The notes: a model not told the origin generated them from the sequence alone. A stretch of DNA of 64,000 nucleotides from Scenedesmus sp. ARA3 (GCA_004335835.1 RWJK01001210.1:97289-161288), one strand, 5' to 3'. Positions 1-13,392 are shown, counted from the first letter of the stretch. Program-made: numbers and translations.

Positions 1-302
1 GTGTGGTGTGCGTGCTGCCATGTTACTTGGGCGTGGTATGTTGCGGACCAGCGTCCTCGCGGTTGCCGCTGCCGGCCCCTGGCTCTGAACAGCGTCCGCC
101 TTTGTGAGAGCTGTGGTGCGCCAGGGTTGGCATGCAATGTGCAACCAGCTGCCACAGGTAGCCAGCACACATGCTGTGTGCCTGCGCCTGTCACGCGCAA
201 GCATCTATCTGATAACGGCGCTGGCGCTGCATGTGGCTGAGACCGACCTATCCTTATATGCTGTTGTGCCGTGTTGTCACTTGTCAATCACTGGTTCTGC
301 AG

Positions 303-2146
303 GAGGGCGCGGAGGAGCTGTGCAGGCAGGTGGTCGACGATGGGGCACTGGCTCCACGCCTGCGCGCGCTGCGCAAGCGCGAGCTGACACGCGGCCTGGA
401 CCCTGAGCTGCTGCGGCGGTACATCCTGTATGTGCGGCGGTACAGGTACCCGGTGAGTGGCAGTACAAGGCGGTACAATGCAGTACAAGGCGGTACACTT
501 CCAGCAACAGCATGTGGCACATGTGAGGCGTACGCGCTTGACACAACACAGTCGTACGTGCATCTGCTGAAAGTTATGTGAATTTCACACTGCTTCTCCC
601 GCTAAATGTGCTGCCGCTGCTGCTGCTGCTGGCAGGGCACCAACCACGAGATGCCCATGAGCCGCGAGGCTGAGCAGGCCATCCAGAACAAATGGGTGGA
701 GATGCGGCAGCACGCGCAGTCGGCGTGAGTACCAATGCGGCCCGCTGCTGCCTCACTTTGCTTGAAAATGCGCTTGTGCTTTTGAGTGTGGCTGCTCTTG
801 TGTGCTGGACTGCTTGACGGCGCGCCCAGTCTTGAACTAGATAGCTTGATACTGCTGTGCTTCAGTTGCTGCAAAACAACATGCACCTGCAACATCCACA
901 TACATACCACTCTGCAACTGCGGCACAGCAGAGCAGGCTGCCTGCCTCCCTCCTGCTGACGCACCCCCTGCTGCCTCCCTGTCCCTTCTCCGCAGTGCGC
1001 TGCCCGTGACTGCTCGTAGCCTGGAGGCGCTCATCCGCCTGAGCCAGGCGCACGCCAAGCTGCACATGGCTGACAGTGTGGAGGCGGTTGATGTGGCTGT
1101 GGCCAGCCGCATCCTGGACACCTGCTACACGCAGGTGGGCTGAGCACTGCGCTTGATGTGCCGATGCGGCTGCCATGGGATGCAGTGCTTGCAACGGCGG
1201 GGTGCTTGTGTTGTTAGACAATGAGAATGTGGTATGTGCCATGTTCGCATTTGGGCAGGTGATGGTGCAATGTTGCTCGTGAGGAACTGTGTCCTGACTT
1301 GATGCGCTTCTTCCGCTGCTGCTGCTGCAGTGCGTCGAGGAGGAGCAGCCGGCAGCGCAGCAGCGCCAGCAGCAGCAGCGCGACTGGAGCGACGACGAAG
1401 ACGACGCCATGCAAGACGAGGAGGAAGAGGACGAGGAGCAGCAGGATAAGGAGGAGGCTGCCGGCGAGGCGCAGCAGCAGCAGGGCAGCAGGCAGCAGCG
1501 CCGCAAGCGGCCGCGCTCTGCTGCTGCGGCTGCTGCAGCAGGCAGCAGCGAGGGCGCTGCTGCAGCGGATGCGGAGGGTGTTGCGCCGCCAAAGGCCAAG
1601 CGCCACGAGGCGGTGAGCTGCAGAGCTGCTTGCTGTGTGCTGCATGCACTTCGAATGCAAGTGCTGCTGCATCAAGGAGCCTTCAGGCGTTGCGCATGTG
1701 TTCGGTTTAGGTGGTTTGCAGGAAATGCACGTACAGTGCATGCAGCCTGTGGCCACTCTTTTCTGGCATGCTGGCACCAGCATAGGAGGCGAGCCCTTTG
1801 AAATGTCCTACCCGTTGCTGCGTCCTCCTCTCTCTGCTGCTTGCTTCATCTCCCTGTCCTTCTACCCATCTTTCCGCAGTCCCCTGCTGGCGGCCTCAGC
1901 CGCCCGCAGCTGCAGGCACTGAACGAGGTGCTCACGGGCCTCTTCGGGCCCACCAACGACGGCGCAGCATACCTGGCAGACATCCTGCGCGAGCTGGGCA
2001 ACAGGGGCATCAACGTGAGCAGGGAGGCGCTGGTGGCGGTGCTGGCGGCGGCCAGCAGCGCGGAGTACGACGAGCTGCCTGCGGAGCAGCGCTGGAGCCA
2101 GCGGCTGATCTGGGACCCCACCGACGAGTCGGTGTGCTCGCTGTGA
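303..2146 (+). CDS. MCM3: MCM3 replicative helicase subunit, C-terminal part (5' end outside window)
   Basis: MCM3 is one subunit of the hexameric MCM2-7 DNA helicase loaded at replication origins in the nucleus. Five exons are visible: 303-452, 636-724, 996-1134, 1331-1612 and 1880-2146. All have AG/GT borders and compatible phases (0, 2, 0, 0). The first two match the end of the AAA+ lid (RRYILYVRRYRYP, then SREAEQAIQNKWVEMRQ). The third carries the family hallmark LPVTARSLEALIRLSQAHAK. The fourth is a low-complexity acidic/basic linker with a KRPRS nuclear-localisation-like stretch. The last exon encodes the C-terminal winged-helix region and ends DESVCSL-stop. The Walker motifs and N-terminal domain must lie upstream of base 1, where 1-302 shows no exon I can defend. 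MCM3 is preferred over other MCMs because of the linker-plus-winged-helix tail. A second, inverted copy of the last two exons lies at 58345-59123. Confidence 0.88.
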
Positions 2147-2180
2147 GCGCAGTAGCACGACCTTGCATGGGGGATTGACA

Positions 2181-2500
2181 GAGCTGGAGCCGGGGACTAA
2201 TCTGGGACTCATCTGACGAGTCGGTGTGCTCACTGTGAGTGCATGTTTCTGGAGGCTGGTGTGATGCATTGCAAGGCTGTTGTGCAGCACTGTAGGCTGC
2301 ATGCAAGATCTGTGTCCCCACTGGCGAGGCGGCCTGCCCGCTTTGAGCGCGCTTGTGCACGCTGGGGCGGTTTAACGGCTTGGTTGTACAGCAGTGTAGG
2401 CTGCACGGCGTGTGTGCGACATGAACGCAGCGTATGTGATATCGTGATTGCACGCTGGGGCGGGTTTATGGCTTGGTTGTACAGCGCTGTGCCGCACATG
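2181..2500 (+). repeat. Degenerate tandem repeats in the MCM3 3' flank
   Basis: Bases 2181-2244 repeat the end of the last MCM3 exon, including the stop codon context, 92 bp further on, with several substitutions. A second local array follows: a segment containing GGTTGTACAGC recurs at about 2278, 2383 and 2476, spaced about 93-105 bp. These copies carry no extended reading frame and look like decayed tandem duplications. Confidence 0.75.
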
Positions 2501-3594
2501 GTGCAGGGTGGTAAGGAGGCAGTTGACATGCTATGCGGCTTTGTATGTGTTGCGCGTGATCGCAGCTGCGCGTGATCGCAGCCTGTTGATGCGGCCTTGA
2601 AGAGGTGGCGATGAGAGCATGTCATTTGCAGGTCACAGTAGGCATGGCAGGTGGAGACGCTCCATGGCGTGGTTGTGGTTGTGGAGCAGCGAACTGTTTG
2701 TCTGGGCACACGGCACCCTCATGTTACATGCAGGTTCTTCTGCACGCTGTGTGCGTGGCAAAGCAATGCAATGATAATTTCAAAGCAGCAGCATGCTCAT
2801 GCATGTTGCAGGCCATCTCTATTGTTCTGGGCGCACTGTGAAGCCGGCTAGCAATGTGCCGCGTTTGGTTGCGCAGCGCAGTCTATTGCTATCGGTGCTC
2901 TGTACCGTTCGCACGCAAGACCAGGATTCGCACGTAACCCACCACCTCCCATCACGATACGTGTGTTACACGATGGGAACACAGGCCGTTATTGAGCCAA
3001 TGACAGGCTCATTGGGCAACCACCTATTCCATCACCATCAACTGATGCCAGTCACACACGTGGCAACGACACGTTGCAAAACAATCTGCAATGCATGTAT
3101 CCTGCAACTCCTTGCGACGGCAACAGGCATGCGCGCGGGCGCACCGCCGTAGTCCAGCAAGAGACAGCACAAGTGACAGCACATGAACAACCCTTGACTC
3201 ACACCAGCATACTCACTGTTCAGCTGCCAGAGCTGTGAGGCGCCTCTGGCGGCAACTCAAGATACAAGCGTACAAGCATTGCTTAGGCAGCGACACAACA
3301 GTTTGCTCTCGCCAGGAATCAATCCCCGGGTCGCGGAGCAGGAAGCGCAACTTGGTTGAACCTCTATGGCAAGAATGTGTGATGGTCGTGGACCCCATCT
3401 GTGGGCAACTCCATGTCTGACTCAGTGTTGGTGAGTATCAATACAGGGTGAATCAACAAAGGGCAGCAACGGCCACAAATAGGCACGTCACATGCCCCCG
3501 CCGCCAAAAGCCCTGTGATTAAGCCGATGCAACGCTGACAACCGTTGTACTACACTACTAGTAGCTGTTGTCGTGTTGAATATGGCACAGAGCT
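2501..3594. other. Gene-free stretch between convergent MCM3 and F-box gene
   Basis: No open frame with coding character, family motif or splice-compatible exon chain was found on either strand. It lies between two convergent 3' ends, so it probably holds 3' UTRs. No clear TGTAA polyadenylation signal lies close to either stop codon. Confidence 0.5.
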
Positions 3595-3880
3595 CAATGC
3601 ACCAGCACTACTTGCAGCTCGCTGCTGCATGCCACACCTCCAGCCACAGTCACCTGCCACCACACACCACACACAACTTTGTGCGTGTGGTCATACTGTC
3701 ACATCACAGCGGCAGCACCACTTGCAGCTTGCTGCCCTGCCACTCCAGCTGCCGCACAAGCATCAACCAAAACCGCCTGCCACCACACACCAAACACACC
3801 GTTGTGCGTGTTGGACACACTGTCGCATCACCATTCACAGCGGCAGCACCACCTGCAGCTTGCTGCTGTGTGCCCAGCCT
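3595..3880 (-). repeat. Three decayed copies of the terminal segment of the F-box/LRR gene
   Basis: Segments starting near 3595, 3704 and 3834 repeat, on the minus strand, the end of the adjacent coding exon (3925-3990). The copy at 3704-3765 still reads VRQLEWQGSKLQVVLPL-stop, against VRQLERQGSTLQVVLPL-stop in the gene. Spacings are about 90-130 bp. They lie downstream of the gene's stop codon, so they are 3'-UTR or intergenic echoes. Confidence 0.8.
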
Positions 3881-3924
3881 CCAACACTAGTTTGAGACAT
3901 GTACCACTCGAGGCATCAAATGCA

Positions 3925-6900
3925 TCACAGCGGCAGCACCACCTGCAGTGTGCTGCCCTGCCGCTCCAGCTGCCGCACCAGCGCCAGCGCCTCCCGCACC
4001 GCCCGGTGCTCCCACATGCCGCCCTCAATGCTCAACACCTGCAGCTGCGGCAGCAGCCCAGGCAGCTGCAGCAGCCCCAGCCAGCACTCCCCGGCAGCAG
4101 CAGCAGCAGCAGCAGCGTTAGGCCCTGCAGCAGCAGCAGCAGTGAGGCCGGCGCTGCCATGCGCAAGGCTGCTGCTGCTGCTGCTGGGGCTGTGGGTTAG
4201 GCTTGGGGTGTAGTAGCCGCTCGCACCCGGGCTGCTGCTGCCTGCTGGCGCTGCTGCTGCTCCGTTGGCGGCTGACCTCGCTGCTGCTGCTGCTGCTGCT
4301 GCTGCGCTGCCAGTGCTGCCAAAGGATGCTGAGTGCATGCTGCTGTTGCCAGCCTCAGCCCGCACAAGCGTGCTGCTGCTGCTGGGGTTGATGCTGCTGC
4401 TGCTGCTGCTGCTGCAGTGTGCGAGGCAGTGGCTCCCCAGCCGCAGCTCTTTCAGCAACTTGCAGCTGCCCACCCAACTCGGTATGCCCCGCATGCGGCC
4501 ACGCGAGCTGCCCTGACCCCCGAGATCTAAAACCCTCAAGCTGTGCCTGAACCCTGGCAGTGTATCAGGGCTTAGCTGGGCGCCAAACCCTGGCACTGAC
4601 AGCGCATTGCCCTGCAGCTCGAGCCGCGTGAGGCCCGTGAGCAAGGCTAGCACTGGCGGCAGCTGCCCCAGGCTGCAATGCCCTAAGCATATACCATGCA
4701 GCCGCTGCAGGTGTGCCAGCTCAGCAGGCAGGCAAGCCCCGGGGTTTAGCCCCATGTCGTGGTTTAGCGCAAGGTTTAGGTCCTGCAGAGCCACCAGCTG
4801 CGACACGCAGCTCGGCAGCTGCTGCAGCCCCATATCCACTAATGAAAGCGAGGTAATGCTCGTGTTGGTGAGCATGCTGCTGGGTAAGTTGCTGCTGCCT
4901 GCTGCTGTGCTGCTACCTGCTGATCCTCTAAGGCCTCTCAGCCTGCTGCCATAGCCCCGCCTGGCCCCACCAGTGCTGCTGCTGCTGCTGTTGCTTGCTG
5001 CAGTATGGTGGTGATGCCGTTGGTGGTGCCGCCGGCCATGCTGCCCGGCAGAGCCTGCCGCTGCTGCTGCTGCTGCTGCCGCCTCCTGCAGCTGTGCTAG
5101 CTGCTGCTGGTGCTGGGTCATAGGGAGCAGCTGGCACGCCTCGCTGCTGTTGGGTGTGGGCCTGCTGGCGTTGCGCAGCGTGACCGCTGCCAGCTGCGGC
5201 AGCGTCAGCAGCAGCGGCATGGGGTTGGACTCCAGCTGGCAGCGCTCCAAGGTGATGCTGGTCAGGTCTGCACGGCAGCAGCAGCAGCAGCAGCAGGAGC
5301 AGCAGCAGCAGCAGCAATTATTATTAAGCAGCAGTGGCGCAAGTTACAGGACCATAATGGTGCGTGCAGGCGCTAGCAGGCACTTCTCCGTCCACATGCA
5401 GTGGGCAGTTCAACTCATTTGTGCTTCTACACAGGCAACTGCCGCCATCACCAACCGACCATGGCAGATACCACCTGCAGCCTTGTCGCATCGTTCAAAC
5501 AATCAAACCCAGCAAAGCCCACCACCCAGCTCACCGCCCAGCCCACCGCGCAGCCCACCACCCAGCCCACCTGTCAGCTCCCCCAGCTGCGCCGACAGCC
5601 CCTCCAGCCACATGCTGCCCAGCTTGAGGCTGGCCAGCCCAGCGGGCAGCTCACTCAGTGCCGCAGGGCTGGCCGGGTGGATGTCTAAACTGACGCTGAG
5701 TGAGGTGAGGCGCGGCAGGAAGCCCAGGGCTAGTAAGCCGCCATCTAGGCAGGCCTGGCTGGCGCAGCACAGCTCCAGCGCAGCCAAGCAGCGCAGACGG
5801 CCTACATGGCGGCTCCAACACAGCCACAGATGCAAAGACTTACGGCAGAAAAAAGACACATTTGGAGGCGACACATGGAGAGAGCAGGGGACCTGGCTGC
5901 AGCTGGCCCTACTGCGGCTGTGACATCAAGTTCCAAAGGTTAGCAGCAGTAGCAGCAGCTGGACTTTGCTTGCATGGGCGTTTGTGCATTACTGCGACTC
6001 TGCTGCTGCTGCTGCTGCACACCGCTGTCAAAAACAGGTGATGCGTGACTGCAACCTCCTGCACGCTGCACGCTACCGCAGCTGCACGCTGCTGGCAGAT
6101 GCTGTAACCTCCTGCAACCTCACGAACGCTGCTCGCTGCTGCAACCTCTTACACAGCTGCAAGCTGCTGCAACCTATTCATTTGCTCACCTAGAGGCTCG
6201 TATGCATCAGTGCCCTCCACTGCTCCCACCAAGCACACACTGGCCAGCTGCGGCAGCGCCCCCAGCAGCTGCTCCAGCGCCTGCCGGTCAAAGTCGTGGT
6301 AGCTGTGGTGGCTCAAATCGAGCAGCAGGCGGCCCGTGCCGCTGACAACTGCAGGGTGGCGCTGCAGCCATGTTAGCACGGCTTGCGCTGAGAGGCTGCA
6401 GCGGTGGTGGTGGTGGCGGGAGAGGGAGAGGCGGGAGAGGTGCTGCCGCGCGATGCTTGCAGGAGGGCTGCCGCCTGGCAGGCCGAGCGACACTGCAGGA
6501 GCAGGAGCACAGCGGCAGTTAAGAGCGCATGCATGAGACATTTCGCACATTCTGCCAGCTCGGAGAGAGAAAGTAGTCTGCAAAAAGCGGATGAAGGGCC
6601 GGCACAGCAATGTCCTGCATGTTGTGGGCACCCATCCTGCTACTGCTGCCGCTCGGCCAAACCCTAATGGCTGATGCAGGCCCTGCAGGGCTGTGTACCA
6701 GACTTTAGTGGCAAAAGATAGGTAGCTGACCTTGGTATGGTGCATATTGCGAGGTCCAGTAGCCCCCAGTGTCGCTTTCAGGTGAGCTGCCCAGCACAGG
6801 GGAAGCTCCCCGGTTCACAGGTGTGCTGGTGCCAGAGCCTGCCCGTTGCAGATCGTCACATGTGGCAGACGCATCCTGTCTAGTAGACCTTTTCACATGC

Positions 6901-7130
6901 AGCGCCTCTGCCGAGGGGTCTATGATGATGGAACTCCACAGGCCGGGTGTGCCGAGAACTAGCCGGTGCCAGCGCTGACACACGAGTGGCAGCGTGTTTC
7001 GGAACCATATAAAGCGTGATGTTGCTGCTTTTTGTGCTGTCTGAGGTCCCCATGACGCGAGCTGCTTGAGAACGCAGAGAAGCACATCATCGGTTGCACT
7101 CGTAGCTGGAGAAACTGTGTCATATTCCAT
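3925..7130 (-). CDS. F-box and leucine-rich-repeat protein
   Basis: This is a predicted substrate-recognition subunit of an SCF-type E3 ubiquitin ligase. Four exons on the minus strand are joined in consistent phase 1: 7130-6731, 6492-6190, 5801-5571 and 5267-3925, giving about 758 residues. Exon 1 starts at ATG 7130 and encodes an F-box-like helical segment (DDVLLCVLKQL ... LPLVCQRWHRLVLGTPGLW). Exons 2-4 encode leucine-rich repeats such as LTSLSVSLDIHP, LQDLNLALNHDMGLN and LTRLELQGNALSVPGFG. Low-complexity Ser, Ala and His insertions interrupt exon 4 (about residues 360-410 and 560-680). The last LRR-like segment reads LPQLQVLSIEGGMWEHR. The substrate is unknown. The gene is divergent from UTP21, about 520 bp apart. 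The F-box call rests on motif memory; the LRR part is clearer. Confidence 0.78.
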
Positions 7131-7652
7131 TGTTCAATTGTTAAACGTCAGTGAAAAGCAACATTGGCTCACAGCTTGCTGAAGGGCTTATAAACAGCTT
7201 CCTCAAAACGCATGTCGACCCTGTCAGCAGCTGCGACCTGCAAATCCTAGATACATATAGCATGAAAAGCTCGTAGAAAGCTTGATATACACGACAGTAC
7301 GTCGAGAATAACTGACAAGTGACATGACAGCCCGCAGTGTGTGCCCAGTGTGCAATGTTGTCGCTGTGAGCAGGGATCGTGGAGCGGTGAAAGTCTAAAA
7401 TCTGCACACGGCAGTCGTTAAAGGCGTTCTCCTGTCTTATTTTGGAGGTGCTGGCTGCTATAACACTGCATTGGTTTCGAAAGGGTGCTCTGGTCTGCTT
7501 GAAACTTCCTATTTGGAGTTTGAGAAGCTGTCAAATCAACATGGACGCATAGCTGGGGGTTCTTGATAAGAAGCATAACCCAGGGCTTGCGGCAGCAGCA
7601 GCAGCAGTCAGGCGGTAGCCAGGCAGTGGCGGCGGCAGCAGCAGCAGCAGTC
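7131..7652. promoter_or_regulatory. Divergent intergenic region between the F-box/LRR gene and UTP21
   Basis: About 520 bp separate two divergently oriented start codons, so both promoters and both 5' UTRs must lie here or overlap. A short upstream frame (ATG-GAC-GCA-TAG at about 7540) precedes the UTP21 start. The frame just before ATG 7653 is open through a CAG-rich run but contains no earlier ATG. No TATA box was identified with confidence. Confidence 0.5.
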
Positions 7653-10600
7653 ATGTCAGGCCCGCTCTTCAAGCCGTTCAGGGCACTTGGGTACATCACA
7701 GAGGATGTTCCCTTTGCCGTGCAACGACGTGGCAAGGAGACCTATGCTGTTGTCAGTGTCGGCAGGACTTGGCAGGTAATTGGCATGGGGTATGATAGGA
7801 ACGGCAGCTCATGCTGTAGCAGCTGCTGTACCCCTGACATGCACAGTGGTTTTGGAAGTCTGCAAGCCTTGTTACTATCACTTGCATGAACCTTAGCCAT
7901 GACAACGGCAGTGCTAGGGTTTGACCAGCGGAGCAACAGCCGTTCATCCAGCAACGTAGCTATGCTCACGTATGCATGTGACTGCATCGCGCATCTGACA
8001 TGACCTGATACTGCATGGCTGCAGATCTATAACACTTCCAAGCTCACGCTGGTGATGGTGGGACCCCAGGTGCGCCAGCAGCTGCCAGATTTGGCAGCAC
8101 ACGCTGCGCAAGGCCCCTGTAGCACTAAGCCCACGGCATGCTGTCTTCACACAGCAGCAGCAGCTGTGAACACCGTGCAGCTGAGTGTGCGGGGCTGTGC
8201 AGTGCCAAGGCAAGGCAGGCACAGGTGTCAACGTCAATATTTTGTGCCTGCAGTGCATTGTGGCAGCAACACGTAATTGTCACCTGGCATGAGGAACAGG
8301 CACTGTGCAAGGCATGCCTTGATTAACGGCGCACCTACCCACGTGTTGTTGTTTTTCCGTTCTTTCCTGCTGTCCGTGTGTGTGCCCTGGCTGCCTGCAG
8401 CTGCCTCGTGCTGTGGTGGCGCTAGCCACGAAGGGCGACCTCACTTTCGCAGCAACTGGCGCAGCCATACATGAGGCGAAGCGGATGCATGCGTGAGTTG
8501 CAGGCACTGCCGCATGCAGCAGCGCAGCGTCCGACTGGACCTTCTCCTGTGCAGCAGCAGCAGGAGAACAGCATAGCCAGCGTACGGCATCACTGCCATT
8601 CAGCCACGGCGCTGCTTGCATGCTGAGCTGTGTAAGGCAGAATGTTGTTGCATCTATGGTGAAGGGAGCCAGTCCTGCACCCCTGCACATACTGCCTGTG
8701 GTGGCACATGCTGCAGCAGCTGAAGCAGTGGTGTGTAGATGCAGAGAGCTGGCTGACTGGCTGGCTGGCTGGCTGTGTAAATTTTCATGCATGGAGCTGC
8801 AGGTGGCCACTACCTGCCCTTACTGCTGCAGCAGCATGCGCCAGCAGTTGCTGAGCCGCAGTGAACACCACTATCGCCGGTGTCTCTGCTTGTGCTGGCC
8901 GTGGCGTGCCTGAAATCCCTGCGCACCTTGTGTGCTGTCTTCTGATGGGTTTGCTGCCATGCACCTGTATGTTTGCCGCTTGCAGGACTGGCGTGTATGC
9001 CGGCCACCGTGCTGCTGTGCTACAGATGCTGGTGCTTGGTGACAACCTGCTGTCATTAGGCAAAGATAGGCAGCTGCTGGTGTGGAAGATTGGGCAGTAC
9101 GATGCACCAGAGGTGACCAGCAGCATGCAGGTGCAAAAGCAGCGCGGGGGCCAGCAGCAGCAGCTTGCAGGCACTGCTGGAATGGTGACCTTGCAGCCTG
9201 CGAGGCATCTTATGGCAGGCAGGCGGCGCGTTAGTAGGTCATCCTGCCCCTCGCGAAGCACCATGCAGCAGGGGAAGGCTTGTTGATTAGCCATCTGGGT
9301 GTCCAAGAGTCTCGATTCTGCTTCAGCCCCTTCATTATAGAAAGTCTACTGTCCATGTGCATACATCCATGCAATCCAGATATGTTATCTCACATCTTTG
9401 TTATGGTATGTGATTGTTGCTTGCAGGCTGTGATAGACCTCGGGGCTGACTTTGAGCCCAGCTGCATGGCACACCCAGACACCTACATAAACAAGGTGGT
9501 GATTGGAGGCACTGATGGCAGCCTGCAGCTGTGGAACTTCAAGACGCAGCAGCTGGTGCACAGCTTCAAAAGCTGGTGAGTGATCTGAGCTGCTGTCTGT
9601 GTAATGAGACATGCACGCATGAGCTTCTGGTGATGCAGGATCCCGCCCTGCACTCGCTAACCCTTCTGCTCCTCTTCATTGCGTTGCTGGGACCTGGCAG
9701 CTTTCATGAATACAAAATGCTTGCTGTGGTTGCATTGCCATGTATGAACGCACCTCTGCAGCAAACCTCTGCCTGACACCAGCCTGCAACCCTCCTGCAA
9801 ACATTTCCTGCAAACTCACAGGGGCTCCCCCGTGCGCTGCCTAGCCGCCTCCCCAGCGCTTGATGTGATGGCTGTGGGCCTAGCAGACGGTCGGGCAATC
9901 CTGCACAATCTGCGGTATGATGAGCAGGTCATGGTGCTTCACAACGCAGCAGCGGCAGGCACAGGCGCAGCGCGGTTCCTGCAAGGCACAGCAGCGGCCA
10001 ACGCAGCAGCAGCAAGCAGCGCTGCAGTTACTTGCCTCTCCTTCAGAACAGGTAGGCTGTGTGCGGCGCGGAGGATCGAGCCTCATATGCAGTTGTTTTG
10101 TAGGAACATGCTGCGTGGTGTGGCCTGCATGCATATGTCTCTCCTGCAAGGCTTCGTGTGTGGGCAATGCTCAGCGCACGTCTTCTACAGCGTTATCTTT
10201 TCATGTCATCCAGCTAGTCGCACAGCACAGCAGCGGCAGCCTTGCTCTTGCACTTGCCCTCACGCGCCAATTCATGCGGCTGCCTCGCTGCTTCACGGCT
10301 TGTGTACATCTCCGCTGCTCCCGCCATTTTCTTAAACTGCAGGCCAGGGTCTGCCGCTGCTTGCTGTGGGAGGCAGCGCAGGTCTTATTGCGCTGTGGAA
10401 CTTGGAGGGTCGCTGCCTGCATCATGTCATCAGGGATGCGCACGACAGGCCTCTGCTGGGGCTGCACTTCTTTGCAGGAGAGCCGCTGCTGATGAGCTCT
10501 GCGGGCGACAACAGCATCAAGCAGTGGGTGCGTTGACCAGGGTTTGACCGAGGGTTGACCGAGGGTTGACCCTGTTTCTAGCCGGCGCCTTGCTGCATGC

Positions 10601-13282
10601 ACGACTGCTGTCAATTGTGACACGCCTATCGCCTTCAAGCAGCTGAAGTTGAAAAAGCTTCCGTCACTTAGTGTGCTGTGGTGTTTACTAAGCAAGAAAC
10701 CTGTCGCCTGCTGCTTTTATGATTTGTCGTGTCAGGTGCTAGACGGCACAGATGCAGTGCCGCGGCTGCTCAAGTTCCGCAGCGGCCACAGCGCGCCACC
10801 TGCAGTGGTGCGGCATTATGCAGAGGTAAGCAGTGCATCCTCACGCTCCTGCACACAGCATGGGCTGCAGGATTGTGTTGAGGTCTGCATGTGCATGCTC
10901 TGCTTGCTGCTCAGCACAGAGACCTCATGAGGGTTGCGTGTTTGTCGTCCACTACTGCTGAAAACACAAACCGCTCTTGGCAGCATCGTTTCATCACCTG
11001 AGCAGCTACCCTCCTTGACTTGCCACACCGCAACAATCTACCGCACTTTTGTTTACGCATCCCGTTGTGCTGCAGGGCCTGCGGCTGCTCTCTGCGGGCG
11101 CTGACCGCAGCTTCCGGCTGTTCAGAACCCCGCTATCCTTTTGTATTTCCATCTGTATTCACAGCACTTGCCACACTTGCGCTGTTGTGCTGCAGGGGCT
11201 GCGGCTGCTGTCTGCTGGCGCTAACCGCAGCTTGCGGCTGTTCAGCACCCCGCTATCCTTTGTATTTCTATCTGTATCCACAGCACTTGCCACACTTGCG
11301 TGTTTGCGCTGCAGGGCCTGCGGCTGCTGTCTGCGGGCGCTGACCGCAGCTTCCGGCTGTTCAGCACCATCCAGGACCAGCAGAGCCGCGAGCTCAGCCA
11401 GAAGCACACAGCAGCACGCGCCAAGAAGCTCAAGGTCAGCGCGGAGGAGCTGAAGCTGCCAAGAGTTACACAGATGGCGGCCTGCGAGGTGCGTGGTTCG
11501 GTGTCAAAATGATTTGAGCTTGCACGCAACAAGGAGTGAAACACAGCTGGCTGTGTGGTGCGAGTAAGCTGCCGCACGTGACGCAGCTGGCGGCCTGCGA
11601 GGTACGTGTGTGTTTTGCTTGTGTGCTTGTGTGCTTGTGTGCTTGTGTGCTTGTGTGCTTGTGTGCAGCGCAAAAGTGCGGCCGCACGGCGGGAGGGGAG
11701 TGGCATGGGGGTGCTTGTTCAGGTGTGTGTGGTCTTATGGTGAGGTGCACTGCACTGAGTGCATGTAGGTGTGTGTTATTGCACGCAGCAAAGATGGGTA
11801 ACACAGGGCGGCTGTGTGTGTTGCAAGAGGTAGTGATGTTTGGATTGCTTTGTCAGATTGGTTAGCGGTCGCTGTTGCTGAATATGCCATGCAGCAGCTG
11901 CCTCCTGGCTCGACTATCACAGCCTGGTGTGTCTGGAGCCGCTTGCGTGCATGCCGTGCCACTCTCCTGGTGTTACATGTGTGTGCTCGTCCTTTACAAT
12001 CATGCAGCACCAACAACGTGCTGCGCTGCTGCATCTCCCTCTCTCTTTGCACGCAGACGCGCGAGCGAGACTGGGCAAACGTGGTAACATGCCACGCCGG
12101 CGACCCTGCTGCATACACGTGGCGCCTTGCACACTTCACACTTGGCGAGCACGTGCTGCTGCCGCCACCAGAGGAGCAGCAGGTGCCCGGCCAGCAGCTG
12201 CAGACAGCTGCAGCAGCAACTGCTGTGGCGGTTAGCTGCTGCGGCAACTTTGCGCTGGTGGGGAATGATGCGGGGCGCGTTGACCGTTACAACTTGCAGA
12301 GCGGCATTCACAGAGGCAGCTACTGGCGCAAGCAGGCAGATGGTGAGTTTCCACAAGCAGTGCGAGTACTAGGTATACTGCCGTGCTAGTGCTGTCTGCT
12401 GCCCAGACACATGAGTATTTCATCCTGTGTGGTTACAAGCTTAATACCTCGTCTCACTGTTTTGTTTTGCGACGAAATAGTTGAATCGATTGAACTGGCA
12501 GATGGTGAGTCATCACTGGCAGGAGGTGCTGCAAGTCATCTTGGGTATGCCTTTGAGTCGGCAGCATTGTAAGTTAAGTCCTTGCTACAATGTTGTGCTA
12601 GTGCGTACTGCCATTGAGAAAAACATACGCATTTTCCTCCTCTGTTGTTGTATCACAAATTCATACCTCCTCTCCCCGCTTTTGCAACAAAATTGGTCAA
12701 AGTCGATAACAATGGTCAAACCAACTATCCTGAACCCTCCCTGCTGTCCACGCTGCCCTGCGCAGGCGCCCTGCTCCCCGCGCACGAGTCAACAGTCGTA
12801 GGGCTAGGCTCCGACAGCTGCAACAAGCTGCTGGTCACTGTAGGCAGCGATGCAGCACTACGCACGTGGGACTTCCGCAAGCAAAGCCTTGCAGGGGAGC
12901 TTTTGCTGGGCGCTGCTGCTACGCATTTAGCGCTGCACACGGGCTCTGACCTGGCGGCGGTGGGCTGTGTGGACCGCGTGGTGCGGCTGGTGGACATTGA
13001 GGCGTGCAGGGTGGTGCGGCGCTTCAGCGGGCACAGGTGGGGAAGTGCTGCTGTTGGGCTGTGAGGCGTGAATGAAGGGTGACTGCTGCTGCTGGCAGCG
13101 ACAATGACCCGTTTGTTTGTGTTTTTTTGCTGCCCCGTGTGATGCAAGGTATGCAATCCTGCTGTGCGCTCAGCAAGCTTCGAGTAGCAGCTTGCAGGCC
13201 TGGAGTTGTATGGTACTGGCAACCTTGGCTGCAGCAGAGCTGGAGCCTGACTGCTGACTCAGCGCCCCCGACTACAACTTAC

Positions 13283-13342
<60 letters not shown>

Positions 13343-13392
13343 NNNNNNNNNNNNNNNNNNNNNNNNNNNNNNNNNNNNNNNNNNNNNNNNNN

